The translations under genes were made by a program, and so were the position numbers. From Hippopus hippopus (Eukaryota > Mollusca > Bivalvia > Cardiida > Cardiidae): 64,000 bases of DNA. The stretch spans positions 23,073,084-23,137,083 of the forward strand of contig OX328098.1 in assembly GCA_946811185.2 (NCBI GenBank), read 5' to 3'. This document shows positions 9,921-17,455 of this stretch, piece after piece. The notes under the pieces were generated by a model, which saw only the letters and a program-made list of their open reading frames with translations, was not told the DNA's origin and searched no databases. The stretch's first letter is position 1; the number at the start of each line of letters is the position of its first letter.

Positions 9921-11099
9921 TTACAAGTCTAACTCTATCAAAATAGTTATGTAAGAGTGACGCACCCTAAGGTTGTTTGATCTTGAAATAAAGTTTATGA
10001 TGTCGCATTCCTTTATTTCGAGCGGTCTAGGAAAAACTACACAGCTAGCAACCGAGCTTTTATTTGCAATAATAGAGTAATCAACCTGCTCTGTTCCGTT
10101 TACCATAATATTAACTTTGACCACCTCTGGTATATTAGGGTCTTCGTTAACAAACACTAAACTACCTCTTATAATTCTACCCGGCGCACTCATACAATAA
10201 CCACCCAAACCATGGTCATTGCCTGAAGCACCATTACCAAATGAAAACTCATAATTACCATCTCCTATTGGTGCATTTTCTTCGGCACACACGGATATAA
10301 TAGGTTTGTTAAATCTCACCATTCCATCTACGTAAGCCTTAGTTGCCACGTCTTGTGGATCCCTCGGGTCTCCAATATTTTTTAAAAAGTTATCATTCAT
10401 ATCGATATCGCTAACAGCGGAAAAAGTTCCTTGTGGAGTTTTTAATATCGCACCACTCCCTGAAGAACTTTGAACAGCTTCTATATTGCTGTCTACGTAA
10501 TACTTATTTACAGCTTGATGGTATTCTAAAGGTTGCCCAACGTTGGAAATCCTCCATTCACTCATAGAAATGTCAGCAACGGCTATATACCCACTACCTC
10601 TATAAACAAAGGCTCGATTAGCATCATCTACATATCTTTTGGTTGCTTCATCTTGTGGCTGTGCGGGATCTATAAGATCTGTTAACCAATACCCCCGCAT
10701 ATTTATATCTGCAACAGCGAAAAAAGTGCCGTCTTGTCCCTCTACTATTGCTTTACCACTCCTATCCACATAATTTTTAGTAGCAGCTTCACTCGGTTCT
10801 GTTTGTTCCTTAACGTTTTTTATCGGATTAAAACCCATGTTTAAATAACCATTTTTAACATGGAATCCACCGTTTTCATCCAACAACCCTGAGTTGGTGT
10901 CAACATAAGCCTTAGTTGCCACATCTTGAGAATTTACTGGATTACTAACCCTTGTTAATGTATTACCATTCATGTTTATAGAACCAGTAACAACAGTTGT
11001 TCCATCTTTACGTAAAAAATTATTATTTATGTAAGCGAGTGACACACCATCACCGATTGTGTCATCATCTTCCATTCTTCCAAATTTGTTAACAGGCAT
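9921..11099 (-). CDS. Fibre-like protein built of phage-tail-fibre-type repeats
   Basis: 392 codons. After a short acidic N-terminus (about 25 residues) there are five repeats of roughly 45-50 residues, each with a pattern like DINM...L..I.NP..PQDVATKAYVD; the last motif is clear in QDVATKAYVD (twice), EAATKNYVD, DEATKRYVD and HQAVNKYYVD. This 'AATKxYVD' signature is known from trimeric bacteriophage tail fibres. Residues about 265-392 form a different, Gly- and Cys-containing C-terminal region that could be a receptor-binding knob. The gene is intact, starts 14 bp after the protease stop on the same strand, and has TATAAAAA directly before the ATG. I infer a trimeric vertex fibre of the Polinton particle. 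Role in adhesion is not shown by sequence alone. Confidence 0.75.
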   Translation of the reverse strand: MPVNKFGRMEDDDTIGDGVSLAYINNNFLRKDGTTVVTGSINMNGNTLTRVSNPVNSQDVATKAYVDTNSGLLDENGGFHVKNGYLNMGFNPIKNVKEQTEPSEAATKNYVDRSGKAIVEGQDGTFFAVADINMRGYWLTDLIDPAQPQDEATKRYVDDANRAFVYRGSGYIAVADISMSEWRISNVGQPLEYHQAVNKYYVDSNIEAVQSSSGSGAILKTPQGTFSAVSDIDMNDNFLKNIGDPRDPQDVATKAYVDGMVRFNKPIISVCAEENAPIGDGNYEFSFGNGASGNDHGLGGYCMSAPGRIIRGSLVFVNEDPNIPEVVKVNIMVNGTEQVDYSIIANKSSVASCVVFPRPLEIKECDIINFISRSNNLRVRHSYITILIELDL

Positions 11100-11113
11100 T
11101 TTTTATAATATTA

Positions 11114-11530
11114 CTAAAAAAGTTTATTTAAAACATTTTGGAATTTATTCTCTGAGCCTAACTCTTTTAGAATGTACAAACATAAATGACCACAAAATAC
11201 TTGCCCAGCTTGTTGTAATTGATCAGTATTGTACTGTATTGGGCTTTTTAAATACTCTCGAATTTCAACAGGTGGTTGTATACCATAACTATCAAAATAA
11301 ATTTTAGTTTTACCATTTTTATACCAAGCGACCCAATGTGTACCAGGTCCACCACTTTTATCAAAGTTTACTATACCACATTCTTTTTTACTCGGTTTTC
11401 TCGGTAATGTATCTAGTAAAAAAACTCCTCTAAAATAAGGAATCTTTAATCTTTTAGCTGCATCTTCCAATTCGAAATTGTTCAACGGTTTATTTGGTAA
11501 AATTACGTTTTCAATCGAAATATTTGACAT
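11114..11530 (-). CDS. Adenovirus-type (Ulp1-like) cysteine protease
   Basis: 138 codons, intact. The catalytic order His-Asp-Cys is visible: His in GGPGTHWVAW, Asp in IYFDSYG, and the Gln/Cys pair in GQVFCGHLCLYIL. Polinton and adenovirus proteases of this family mature capsid and core proteins; a fitting cleavage-like site (I-E-G-G followed by F) occurs in the core protein gene at 15187. It lies between integrase (9 bp upstream) and fibre gene (14 bp downstream). ATG is immediately preceded by 'actataaaaa'. Length agrees with small Polinton proteases, shorter than the adenovirus enzyme. Confidence 0.93.
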   Translation of the reverse strand: MSNISIENVILPNKPLNNFELEDAAKRLKIPYFRGVFLLDTLPRKPSKKECGIVNFDKSGGPGTHWVAWYKNGKTKIYFDSYGIQPPVEIREYLKSPIQYNTDQLQQAGQVFCGHLCLYILKELGSENKFQNVLNKLF

Positions 11531-11539
11531 TTTTTATAG

Positions 11540-12445
11540 TTAAATATTTCTAATGTCTTTATTGTCAACCCATGAATTAAATTCATTGGGATAACCTTTC
11601 CACTTTACAAGAGATTTCTTTTTTCCTTTTTTAATAACCTTTTCTATTCTATACAGCTCTTGACTGGTTTTCTGCAGTTCAGGTTCATAAAAGGTACCTT
11701 GTATTTCTTCTCCATTAAAATGTTTAATTTTATATGTTACAGGTGATGTAAGTTTTACTTCAGAAACTGTAAAAACCTCCTCAGTCCATCTTGTTGTATA
11801 ACCTTTCTCAAAAGTCTTTTTCTTTTTACTTATCCTTACTTTGTCTCCAACGGAAAACTTAGGATTTATATCTTTTATTTCGAGATGATCGGGGTAAAGA
11901 TTTCTCCAAACTTTTGTTTCATTTTCCTTTTTACTAGCATTTACTGGAGTCATCTTAATAGATGAATGCCTCGTGTTATTATATTTTTTAACGAGATCCG
12001 GTAGCACATTGATGTAAACGTTTGTGGAGTTAGCGGAAAAATACTTCCACATTTTTTCTTTCATTGTTCTAATCCATCTCTCAACCACACTAGATTTTTC
12101 CTCATTTTCAGTAGAATACAATTCAACCAAGTTTTTAACATCTTTGTTATAAAACTCTTTACCCTTATCCACCCACATTTTTTGAGGTTTTCTCTCCTTA
12201 AAAATACTTTTTAGTGCTATAGCAACAGATTTCCCTGTTTTGTCTTTTAATGGCACTAACCATCCGTATTTAGAAAAGATGTCAATGACAGCGAGAAGGT
12301 ATTTAACACCACGATTAAACTTAGAAAATGCTTGCATGTCTACTAAATCAACAGCCCATATCTTATCTATACCGTTTACTCTAACTCTCCTTTTCTTAAA
12401 TTTTCTTTTTACAGGTTTATGTAATTCTTCCGCTAAATTTATCAT
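11540..12445 (-). CDS. Polinton RVE integrase with C-terminal chromodomain
   Basis: 301 codons, intact. The DDE triad is visible: Asp in WAVDLVDM, Asp in MWVDKGKEF, and Glu in VVERWIRTMKE. An SH3-like basic segment follows (FSVGDKVRISKKKK), then a chromodomain at residues about 265-300 (YRIEKVI, LVKWKGY, NSWVD), common in Polinton integrases and thought to guide chromatin targeting. The ATG (12445) overlaps the end of the PLA2 gene (stop at 12417) by 29 bp. No TATAAA motif precedes it, so translation may be coupled to the upstream gene or begin from another transcript. No N-terminal HHCC zinc domain was found in this frame. Confidence 0.94.
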   Translation of the reverse strand: MINLAEELHKPVKRKFKKRRVRVNGIDKIWAVDLVDMQAFSKFNRGVKYLLAVIDIFSKYGWLVPLKDKTGKSVAIALKSIFKERKPQKMWVDKGKEFYNKDVKNLVELYSTENEEKSSVVERWIRTMKEKMWKYFSANSTNVYINVLPDLVKKYNNTRHSSIKMTPVNASKKENETKVWRNLYPDHLEIKDINPKFSVGDKVRISKKKKTFEKGYTTRWTEEVFTVSEVKLTSPVTYKIKHFNGEEIQGTFYEPELQKTSQELYRIEKVIKKGKKKSLVKWKGYPNEFNSWVDNKDIRNI

Positions 12446-12970
12446 GTCGAAATTTTTTTTTCACCGAACGAGTCGGAGATGAGTTATTAACTCCCATTCC
12501 AAATTTCATCTTCGTTCTAATGAGTTTACTTACCAAACCCCTTTCCATTTTTTCTTTAATAGTAGGATTGTAAATACCTTCTAACTCTGTTAACATATTT
12601 TTATCACACACTGCGTTTCTCGTGGCAGTGTCATTGTGCTGAAGATAGCAAACATCATGATGATAAGCAGCTTTATCAACGCGGTTTATTGGTTTACTCT
12701 ATTTCTTTGGTGTTAAATCTGGATTCAACCTTTCATCTAGCTTGGTACCTGGTCCTGTAAAGTTGTGTCCTGGTAGATGTGCTTCAAAAGGCATGTTGTT
12801 TATAAATTTGTTTAAGATGCTACCGCCAGTTTTTTTTCTCCTTTTATAAATTGCGTTTTATTTATTCCACAAATCACACATTTCCCCCGCATCATATTTC
12901 TTCCATTTTTAGAAACAGCATATTCTATATTGTTTGTATCAGTATGTTTTTTACATTTAACACAATACAT
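12417..12970 (-). pseudogene. Zinc-ribbon plus phospholipase A2 virion-type protein, broken
   Basis: From the ATG at 12970 the first ~45 residues contain two CxxC pairs (CVKC, CVIC) like the DUF5679 zinc ribbon. After a frame change in a run of eight A (about 12834-12841) the second frame carries a parvovirus-type PLA2 signature: calcium loop FTGPGTKLD and catalytic AAYHHDVCY. An in-frame TAG lies between these two motifs (about 12679-12681), and the frame ends at 12417. PLA2 domains help parvoviruses leave the endosome and are also known in Polinton/adintovirus-type genomes. The A-run break has the phase of a -1 slippery site, but the additional TAG makes loss of function more likely. The start is 33 bp from the divergent ATPase start, with TATATAAA before the ATG. 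Confidence 0.85.
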
Positions 12971-13003
12971 TTTATATATATAAAATTAAAAAAGCTATAT
13001 AAA
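12971..13003. promoter_or_regulatory. Divergent promoter between PLA2 and ATPase genes
   Basis: Only 33 bp separate the two divergent start codons. The sequence contains TATATATAAA reading left into the PLA2 ATG and CTATATAAA reading right into the ATPase ATG. It is the clearest example of the TATAAA-at-ATG motif found in front of most Polinton genes here. Confidence 0.6.
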
Positions 13004-13786
13004 ATGGATATTATAAACTTATCATGGAATGAAGTAGTATCAAAGAGATTTAATCACTCCCTTTTACCAAAAAGTATTAGAGGTTTAATTATAGGCAAAT
13101 CAGGATGTGGTAAAACTACTTTATTGTTAAACCTTTTACTTAGACCGGGTTGGCTTGACTACAACGATTTGAGTGTTTTTGGAAAAAGCCTTTTTCAACC
13201 GGAATACCGAATACTAAAAAAGGCTTTTGAAGAAAAACTACCAAAAGAATGTATCTTAAGGTTGTTTAACATGCGTGATGAGATACAAGAACTAAACATT
13301 GTACCAACAGCTTTAGTTGAAGAATGGATTTAAACGATTAAAAACAAATCGGATATAAATTGCAACTTCTTTGAAAATGCTAGTGATGTACCTGATCCGA
13401 GAGAGTTAAACTCAGAAAATAAAAATTTAATGATTTTTGATGATTTACTTTTAGAAAGGCAAAATAAATGTGAGTGTTACTACATTCGAGGAAGGCATAG
13501 TAATGTTGACTGCTTTTACCTCTCACAGAATTATTTTAGACTACCGAGACAAACTATTAGAGAAAACGCTAATTTTATTTGCCTTTTCCCACAAGACCTA
13601 AAAAACATTAATCATATTTATAATGATCGTGTAGGTGAAGATATGCCTAAGGACGAGTTTAGAAAATTTTGTCAAAGGGCATGGGAAAGACCTCATGGTT
13701 TCGCTATCATTGATCTAACGAGTAAAATACATAATGGGAAGTATAGAAACGGGTTTGATAATTTTTACATACCAAAGTCAGTATAA
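13004..13786 (+). pseudogene. FtsK/HerA-type DNA-packaging ATPase with one in-frame stop
   Basis: Frame 13004-13786 (260 codons) is open except for TAA at 13331-13333. Walker A is IIGKSGCGKTT (residues about 32-42); Walker B is LMIFDDLLLE (about 141-150); the conserved YLSQNYFRLPRQTIR segment and the C-terminal ...PHGFAIIDL block are typical of Polinton/adenovirus-like packaging ATPases, which pump DNA into the capsid. The start is chosen at 13004 because CTATATAAA directly precedes it and the family begins here; an upstream extension to 12851 overlaps the divergent gene. A single nonsense codon between the Walker motifs makes the gene non-functional unless suppressed. Confidence 0.92.
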
Positions 13787-13837
13787 AAAAAAAAAAAATG
13801 AAAAATAACTAAACACAAATTATAAATATTGTCAACA

Positions 13838-14302
13838 ATGGCAGAGTTAAAAAAATATATGGATAAATGCGAATTAATTTTCAGAAAATTAGAATCATAT
13901 TTCATTATAAAAAAAGAAGGTTTTACAAAACATAATTTAAAATTAATATTAGAACAAATAGGAATAAAAAATTATGATCTTTCTAAGAGAGATAGTTCGG
14001 TTTATTCTGAAAAAAGATATTTAGTAAAAATATTAATAGATTACTTAGAAGAACGATTGGAGATCATGCAAGAAATATATCGAAAATCAGATCATGAAGT
14101 TAGAATTGTAAAATTGTTGTATGATTTTTATTTTAATATATATTATATTATTTGTATTACATCTGAATGTCATAATTATGAGATTGATGAAGATGACATG
14201 ATAGAATTTTTTAATGAATTTTATAATTGTGGTTTTGAAAATAGCATGAAAGATGAGTTAGAAGAATGCTTTAATAATGCTTGTGAGCATTTTAATTTAT
14301 AA
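13838..14302 (+). CDS. Polinton protein of unknown function, acidic, all-helical
   Basis: 154 codons from ATG 13838. It is rich in Lys, Glu, Ile and Tyr and predicted mostly helical; the C-terminal third is strongly acidic (EIDEDDMIEFFNEF, KDELEECFNNA). No domain is recognised. It stands between ATPase and minor capsid genes on the same strand, and a perfect 13-bp hairpin follows its stop. The upstream 'ttataaatatt' is a weak form of the start motif used by its neighbours. The long base-composition-driven run of Asn/Ile/Lys codons is normal for this element. Confidence 0.65.
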   Translation: MAELKKYMDKCELIFRKLESYFIIKKEGFTKHNLKLILEQIGIKNYDLSKRDSSVYSEKRYLVKILIDYLEERLEIMQEIYRKSDHEVRIVKLLYDFYFNIYYIICITSECHNYEIDEDDMIEFFNEFYNCGFENSMKDELEECFNNACEHFNL

Positions 14303-14314
14303 GATTTATAAAAA

Positions 14315-14344
14315 AATATTTAAATATAAAAATATTTAAATATT
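14315..14344. terminator. Perfect 13-bp intergenic hairpin
   Basis: 14315-14327 pairs exactly with 14332-14344 around AAAA, 13 bp after the stop of the unknown gene and 18 bp before the minor capsid ATG. Proposed transcript 3'-end signal. Confidence 0.5.
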
Positions 14345-14362
14345 AAATTCATACTTTATAAA

Positions 14363-15136
14363 ATGGAAGATCTTTTAGAACAAATTGTAAAAAATACAAA
14401 CCACAAAACATCATTTCAAATTATAGTAAGCGACAACAAAACACGTTTTAGAACAAGGTTTAATCCCCCAATTCAGCTGGAAAAGGATAAAGTATATGAG
14501 ATAGCTTTAGTAAACCTTGAAACTTACTACTCTTTTCCAAACATTGATAAAACAAACAACATAATCGTTTATTCTCCAGACAATGGTAATTCATGGATTA
14601 AAATAAGAATACCTGAAGGAAGTTATGATCTTGTTGGCATTAATGATACCATTCACCAGGAAATGAGAAAAAAGGGTCATTATGATAGAGTTAATGAAGG
14701 GTATCCTATTAACATTTCTGCAAACACCAATACCCTAAAGTCTATTATTACCTTAGAAGATGATTATCAAGTAGATTTTAATCAACCAAGCTCCATTGCC
14801 AAAGTATTAGGATTTACTAAAGCTAAATATACACAAAGATTTTACGAGTCAGAGAATGTAGTGAACATTCTTAGTATAAATAGTTTGCTCGTTAACATAG
14901 ATATTATTTCAGGAAGTTATGTTAATGGTTCAACAAAAAACACTATTTACTCTTTTTTCCCAGATGTTGCACCTGGACATAAGATAATTGAGTCACCAGT
15001 TAATTTAGTATACTTACCAATAACATTAGATGAAATACATAACCTAGAGGTAAATATTACGGATCAAGATGGCAATTTACTAAATCTTAGAGGTGAAAAT
15101 TTAACAATTAGGTTTCATATTAGAGAAGCGAGATGA
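14363..15136 (+). CDS. Minor capsid (penton-type) protein
   Basis: 257 codons, intact. The N-terminal region has the pattern of Polinton minor capsid proteins: FNPPIQL, YEIALVNLETYYSFPNI, then NNIIVYS...W and an IPEGSYD turn, consistent with a single jelly-roll that forms pentameric vertices. The C-terminal part (PVNLVYLPI, LNLRGENLTIRFHI) supplies further strands. CTTTATAAA directly precedes the ATG. It is followed by the core-protein gene and lies upstream of the major capsid in the same block, as in other Polintons. The fibre-like protein of this element would be expected to attach to this vertex. Confidence 0.88.
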   Translation: MEDLLEQIVKNTNHKTSFQIIVSDNKTRFRTRFNPPIQLEKDKVYEIALVNLETYYSFPNIDKTNNIIVYSPDNGNSWIKIRIPEGSYDLVGINDTIHQEMRKKGHYDRVNEGYPINISANTNTLKSIITLEDDYQVDFNQPSSIAKVLGFTKAKYTQRFYESENVVNILSINSLLVNIDIISGSYVNGSTKNTIYSFFPDVAPGHKIIESPVNLVYLPITLDEIHNLEVNITDQDGNLLNLRGENLTIRFHIREAR

Positions 15137-15186
15137 GGGACCCAACTTGTTTGGGCTAAATAAAAAAAAAAATAGTTATATATAAA

Positions 15187-15760
15187 ATGACGAGTTACAC
15201 TAATGTTAAAGTAAATATATCGGAAGGTCAAAAGGAAAAGCTTCAACATGCTGTTAAAGCTGGTTGTCCAGTAAGTATTCGTTTAGGTCATGAAGATTTA
15301 CAAGGTAATGATGTTTTAGCATTAACCAATTCACAAGCAAGAAAAATAGCTAAAGCCTATGAGGATGGTAAGGGTATCACAATCAAAATGAGTGCAAAAC
15401 AACTTAAACATAATATGAAAATAGAGGGAGGTTTTCTCGGAATGTTGGCTGGGTTAGCTGCTAGAGCTTTGCCGATGCTTGCAAAAACTGTTTTACCAGC
15501 TTTAGGTGTTAGTGCTCTTTCTGGATTAGCCTCAAAAAGCAATGGGATCAGGTCTTTATCTTAAAATAGGAGGATGTGTTTGTCAAGTTGAAACTGATGG
15601 ATGTGGATTATACTTAAAACCATACAAAGGTAAAGGATTAGAGTCTGTTGGTGATGGTTTGTATTTAAAGCAAGGAGGAAAAATGTATGATGGAAAAGGA
15701 CTTTTACTTGGACCTAATAGTCCATTTGCTAATATCCCTATCTTAGGAGCTATATTATAA
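15187..15760 (+). pseudogene. Polinton pX-like small core protein, split by a one-base insertion
   Basis: The first part (15187-15564, 125 codons) has the family pattern: VKVNISEGQ, SIRLGHEDL, LALTNSQ, then GGFLGMLAGLA and LPALGVSALSGLA, hydrophobic and membrane-active in appearance. IEGG followed by F fits the adenovirus-protease consensus (M/I/L)XGG-X. The second part (15542-15760) is rich in GLYLK repeats and ends SPFANIPILGAIL, which normally is the C-terminus of the same protein. The join is broken by an extra A near 15541. A hairpin (15751-15757 with 15769-15775) overlaps the last stop. ATG is preceded by TTATATATAAA. Confidence 0.8.
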
Positions 15761-15775
15761 AAAAAAATTAATATA
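15751..15775. terminator. 7-bp hairpin over the stop of the pX-like gene
   Basis: TATATTA at 15751-15757 pairs with TAATATA at 15769-15775; the stop codon is at 15758-15760 in the loop. The stem is short, so chance is possible in this AT-rich sequence. Confidence 0.3.
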
Positions 15776-15798
15776 AAAAAAAATAATACAGAATTAAA

Positions 15799-16224
15799 AT
15801 GTTATGCAATAGAAACATCATAAAAGAAAATGAAAATATGAAAAAACTAATATGGTTTCCTTTTAAAAATTTAGAACATCCACCTAAACATATTATGAAT
15901 AATGTATGGGAAGTATATTCACAACATGACATAGTACTAGAACCTGAAGAATGTATAAAAATTCAACTTGGTCTTGGGTATATTACACCAGGTGTGGGTG
16001 ATGTTAAAATTCTACTTGATAAAAGTTTAATCTTAATGGGTATAAGAAACAAGTTTGATTATGAGTCTAATTATAAAAAAGATGATATAATAACATTTAT
16101 AAAAAATATTTCTGATGGAAGTATTTTTATCTCAGGAGGTACCCCATTATTTCTTGTTGTATATGATAATGGTTATTATCTTGAAAGATATGATTATGAT
16201 TATGAATATAATAATAATATCTAA
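15799..16224 (+). CDS. dUTPase-fold-like protein 1 (paralogue of the next gene)
   Basis: 141 codons from 15799; an internal ATG at 15838 is an alternative start. It aligns with the following gene: W-x-VYSQ, a central LGLGYITPG, a DDI-x-F-x-x-N-x-S segment and a final G-x-x-x-F-x-V-V-Y. The series Pro-rich strand, glycine turn, 'N-S' and G-x-x-F resembles the strand order of trimeric dUTPases (motifs 3 and 4), but catalytic residues are not evident. A Tyr/Asp-rich C-terminal tail follows. Tandem paralogues suggest a structural, perhaps trimeric, role. Adenoviruses have a dUTPase-derived E4 ORF1 protein, which makes this fold plausible in the group. Confidence 0.6.
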   Translation: MLCNRNIIKENENMKKLIWFPFKNLEHPPKHIMNNVWEVYSQHDIVLEPEECIKIQLGLGYITPGVGDVKILLDKSLILMGIRNKFDYESNYKKDDIITFIKNISDGSIFISGGTPLFLVVYDNGYYLERYDYDYEYNNNI

Positions 16225-16232
16225 ATATTATT
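16213..16232. terminator. 8-bp hairpin over the stop codon of dUTPase-like gene 1
   Basis: AATAATAT 16213-16220 pairs with ATATTATT 16225-16232; the TAA stop lies in the loop. Short stem, moderate support. Confidence 0.3.
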
Positions 16233-16246
16233 TATAAAAAGTAAAA

Positions 16247-16627
16247 ATGGATATACATAAATTTGGTATAAAACCTAATATTACTACTCAACATAAAACT
16301 ATATTTTGGAAACCTCATTTACATGGAGTAAGATATCCTCCCTTAAAGCAAGATCCTCTAAAATGGAAAATATACTCACAAGTAACTATCAAGATTCCTC
16401 CTCGTGATGGCATGAGACTTTCGCTAGGATTTGGTTATATAACTACACGAGGAGTTGTAGTGATATCTGTTAGTAATAAATGGAAAGATAGTTTAACCAT
16501 TCTTAATGGGGCACATCTTGATAACGAGGCTAATGATATCTTAGTCTACATTTATAATTTCTCACAAAAACCAATTGAAATACCTGAGGGAGAGTTATTC
16601 TGCTATCTAAAATATTTACAATCTTGA
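16247..16627 (+). CDS. dUTPase-fold-like protein 2
   Basis: 126 codons, intact. Compared with its upstream neighbour it keeps W-x-IYSQ, P-R-D-G-M-R-L-S-LGFGYIT and then NGAHLDNEANDILVYIYN, PIEIPEGELFCYL. The latter resembles the dUTPase pattern G-x-I-D-x-x-Y-x-G-x-I...N...I..G-x-x-x-x-Q. The nucleotide-binding Tyr is replaced, so an active dUTPase is doubtful. Its ATG lies 22 bp after the stop of the paralogue and is preceded by TTATAAAAAGTAAAA. Most likely both genes arose by tandem duplication within the element. Confidence 0.6.
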   Translation: MDIHKFGIKPNITTQHKTIFWKPHLHGVRYPPLKQDPLKWKIYSQVTIKIPPRDGMRLSLGFGYITTRGVVVISVSNKWKDSLTILNGAHLDNEANDILVYIYNFSQKPIEIPEGELFCYLKYLQS

Positions 16628-16637
16628 CATAAAAAAA

Positions 16638-16652
16638 TTATTATTTTAATAA
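16638..16652. terminator. Short intergenic hairpin
   Basis: TTATTA 16638-16643 pairs with TAATAA 16647-16652, 11 bp after the stop of the dUTPase-like gene 2 and just before the next ATG. A 6-bp stem; weak on its own. Confidence 0.25.
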
Positions 16653-16655
16653 AAA

Positions 16656-17340
16656 ATGCTAGATACAGATCAAGAACATCCCTCTAAAAAAATCTATCCT
16701 CCGTTACCTCTAGAAAGAAATACTGCAAGCGCCCCACCTATCGAGATGCACGCAATGGGAGATGACAAAGGTCATTCCTATCGTTTACAAAAAATATCTG
16801 AAGTACAAAAGTTTCTCGAAAATGAAATTCAAAAAAGAGATGCCTTAGCTAAAAAAATATTTTAGAGCCGCAAGAATTGTTGACAACGTTGACACAGTTT
16901 TGATCACGATAACCATGACTTCAGGAGCAGGTGGAATAGGTTTACTATCTACTATTGTAGCTATTCCAGCTGTTATAGCATTAGAAGCAACAGCTATTAC
17001 AACTGGGTTACTTTCAATAATAGGTAAATATGTAGTAAGAAATTCGAGAACCAAGGCAGAAAAACATCAAAAGATTCGGATGATAGCTGATGCTAAGCTT
17101 GATACAATTGCTTCACATATATCCAAAGCTTTAACTGACAATCATATCTCTGATGATGAATTCAAACTAATCATGGAAGAATTAGAAAAATATAAAAGCA
17201 TGAAGGAAGAGATACGTACCAAGATCAAGAAGAAGATTTCCTCAGAAAACGAAGAAAGCTTGATCGAAAAGGGGAGGCAAGAAGCGCGTGAGTCCTTTCG
17301 GAGGTTGGTTGAAAAGAATCATACCACTCCCTCGGTGTAG
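16656..17340 (+). pseudogene. Polinton-associated membrane/coiled-coil protein, frameshifted in an A run
   Basis: The first frame (16656-16865) has a Pro-rich N-terminus and a short coiled coil; the second (from about 16857, ORF 16900-17340) begins with a glycine/alanine-rich hydrophobic helical region (GAGGIGLLST, IPAVIALEA, TGLLSIIGKY) followed by a long charged helical domain (AEKHQKIRMIADAKLDTIASHISKAL with ISDDEF). Both are parts of a protein often found in invertebrate mobile elements of this kind. The break is one A too many in a run of seven at about 16853-16859. Hydrophobic helices plus coiled coil suggest a membrane-active internal virion protein. Function is not established. Confidence 0.7.
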
Positions 17341-17455
17341 TAAAAAACCAAGAAAAATAAATTTTTCATGCAACTGTAGTTATGAAACGTGTTAAAAACT
17401 ATGATAAAAACTATGATAAAAACTATGTTAAAAAATTATTTTAGTAATTAAAAAA
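17341..17455. repeat. Spacer with a hairpin and 12-bp direct repeats
   Basis: GAAAAA/TTTTTC (17352-17367) forms a small hairpin 12 bp after the stop codon. From about 17393 to 17432 the unit 'aaaaactatgat' is present three times in tandem. No promoter-like TATAAA is seen; the next ATG is preceded by an A run. Confidence 0.5.

Noticed and set aside
12851..13003. N-terminal extension of the packaging ATPase
   Set aside because: It overlaps the divergent PLA2 gene and its promoter; the family start and the TATAAA motif indicate 13004.
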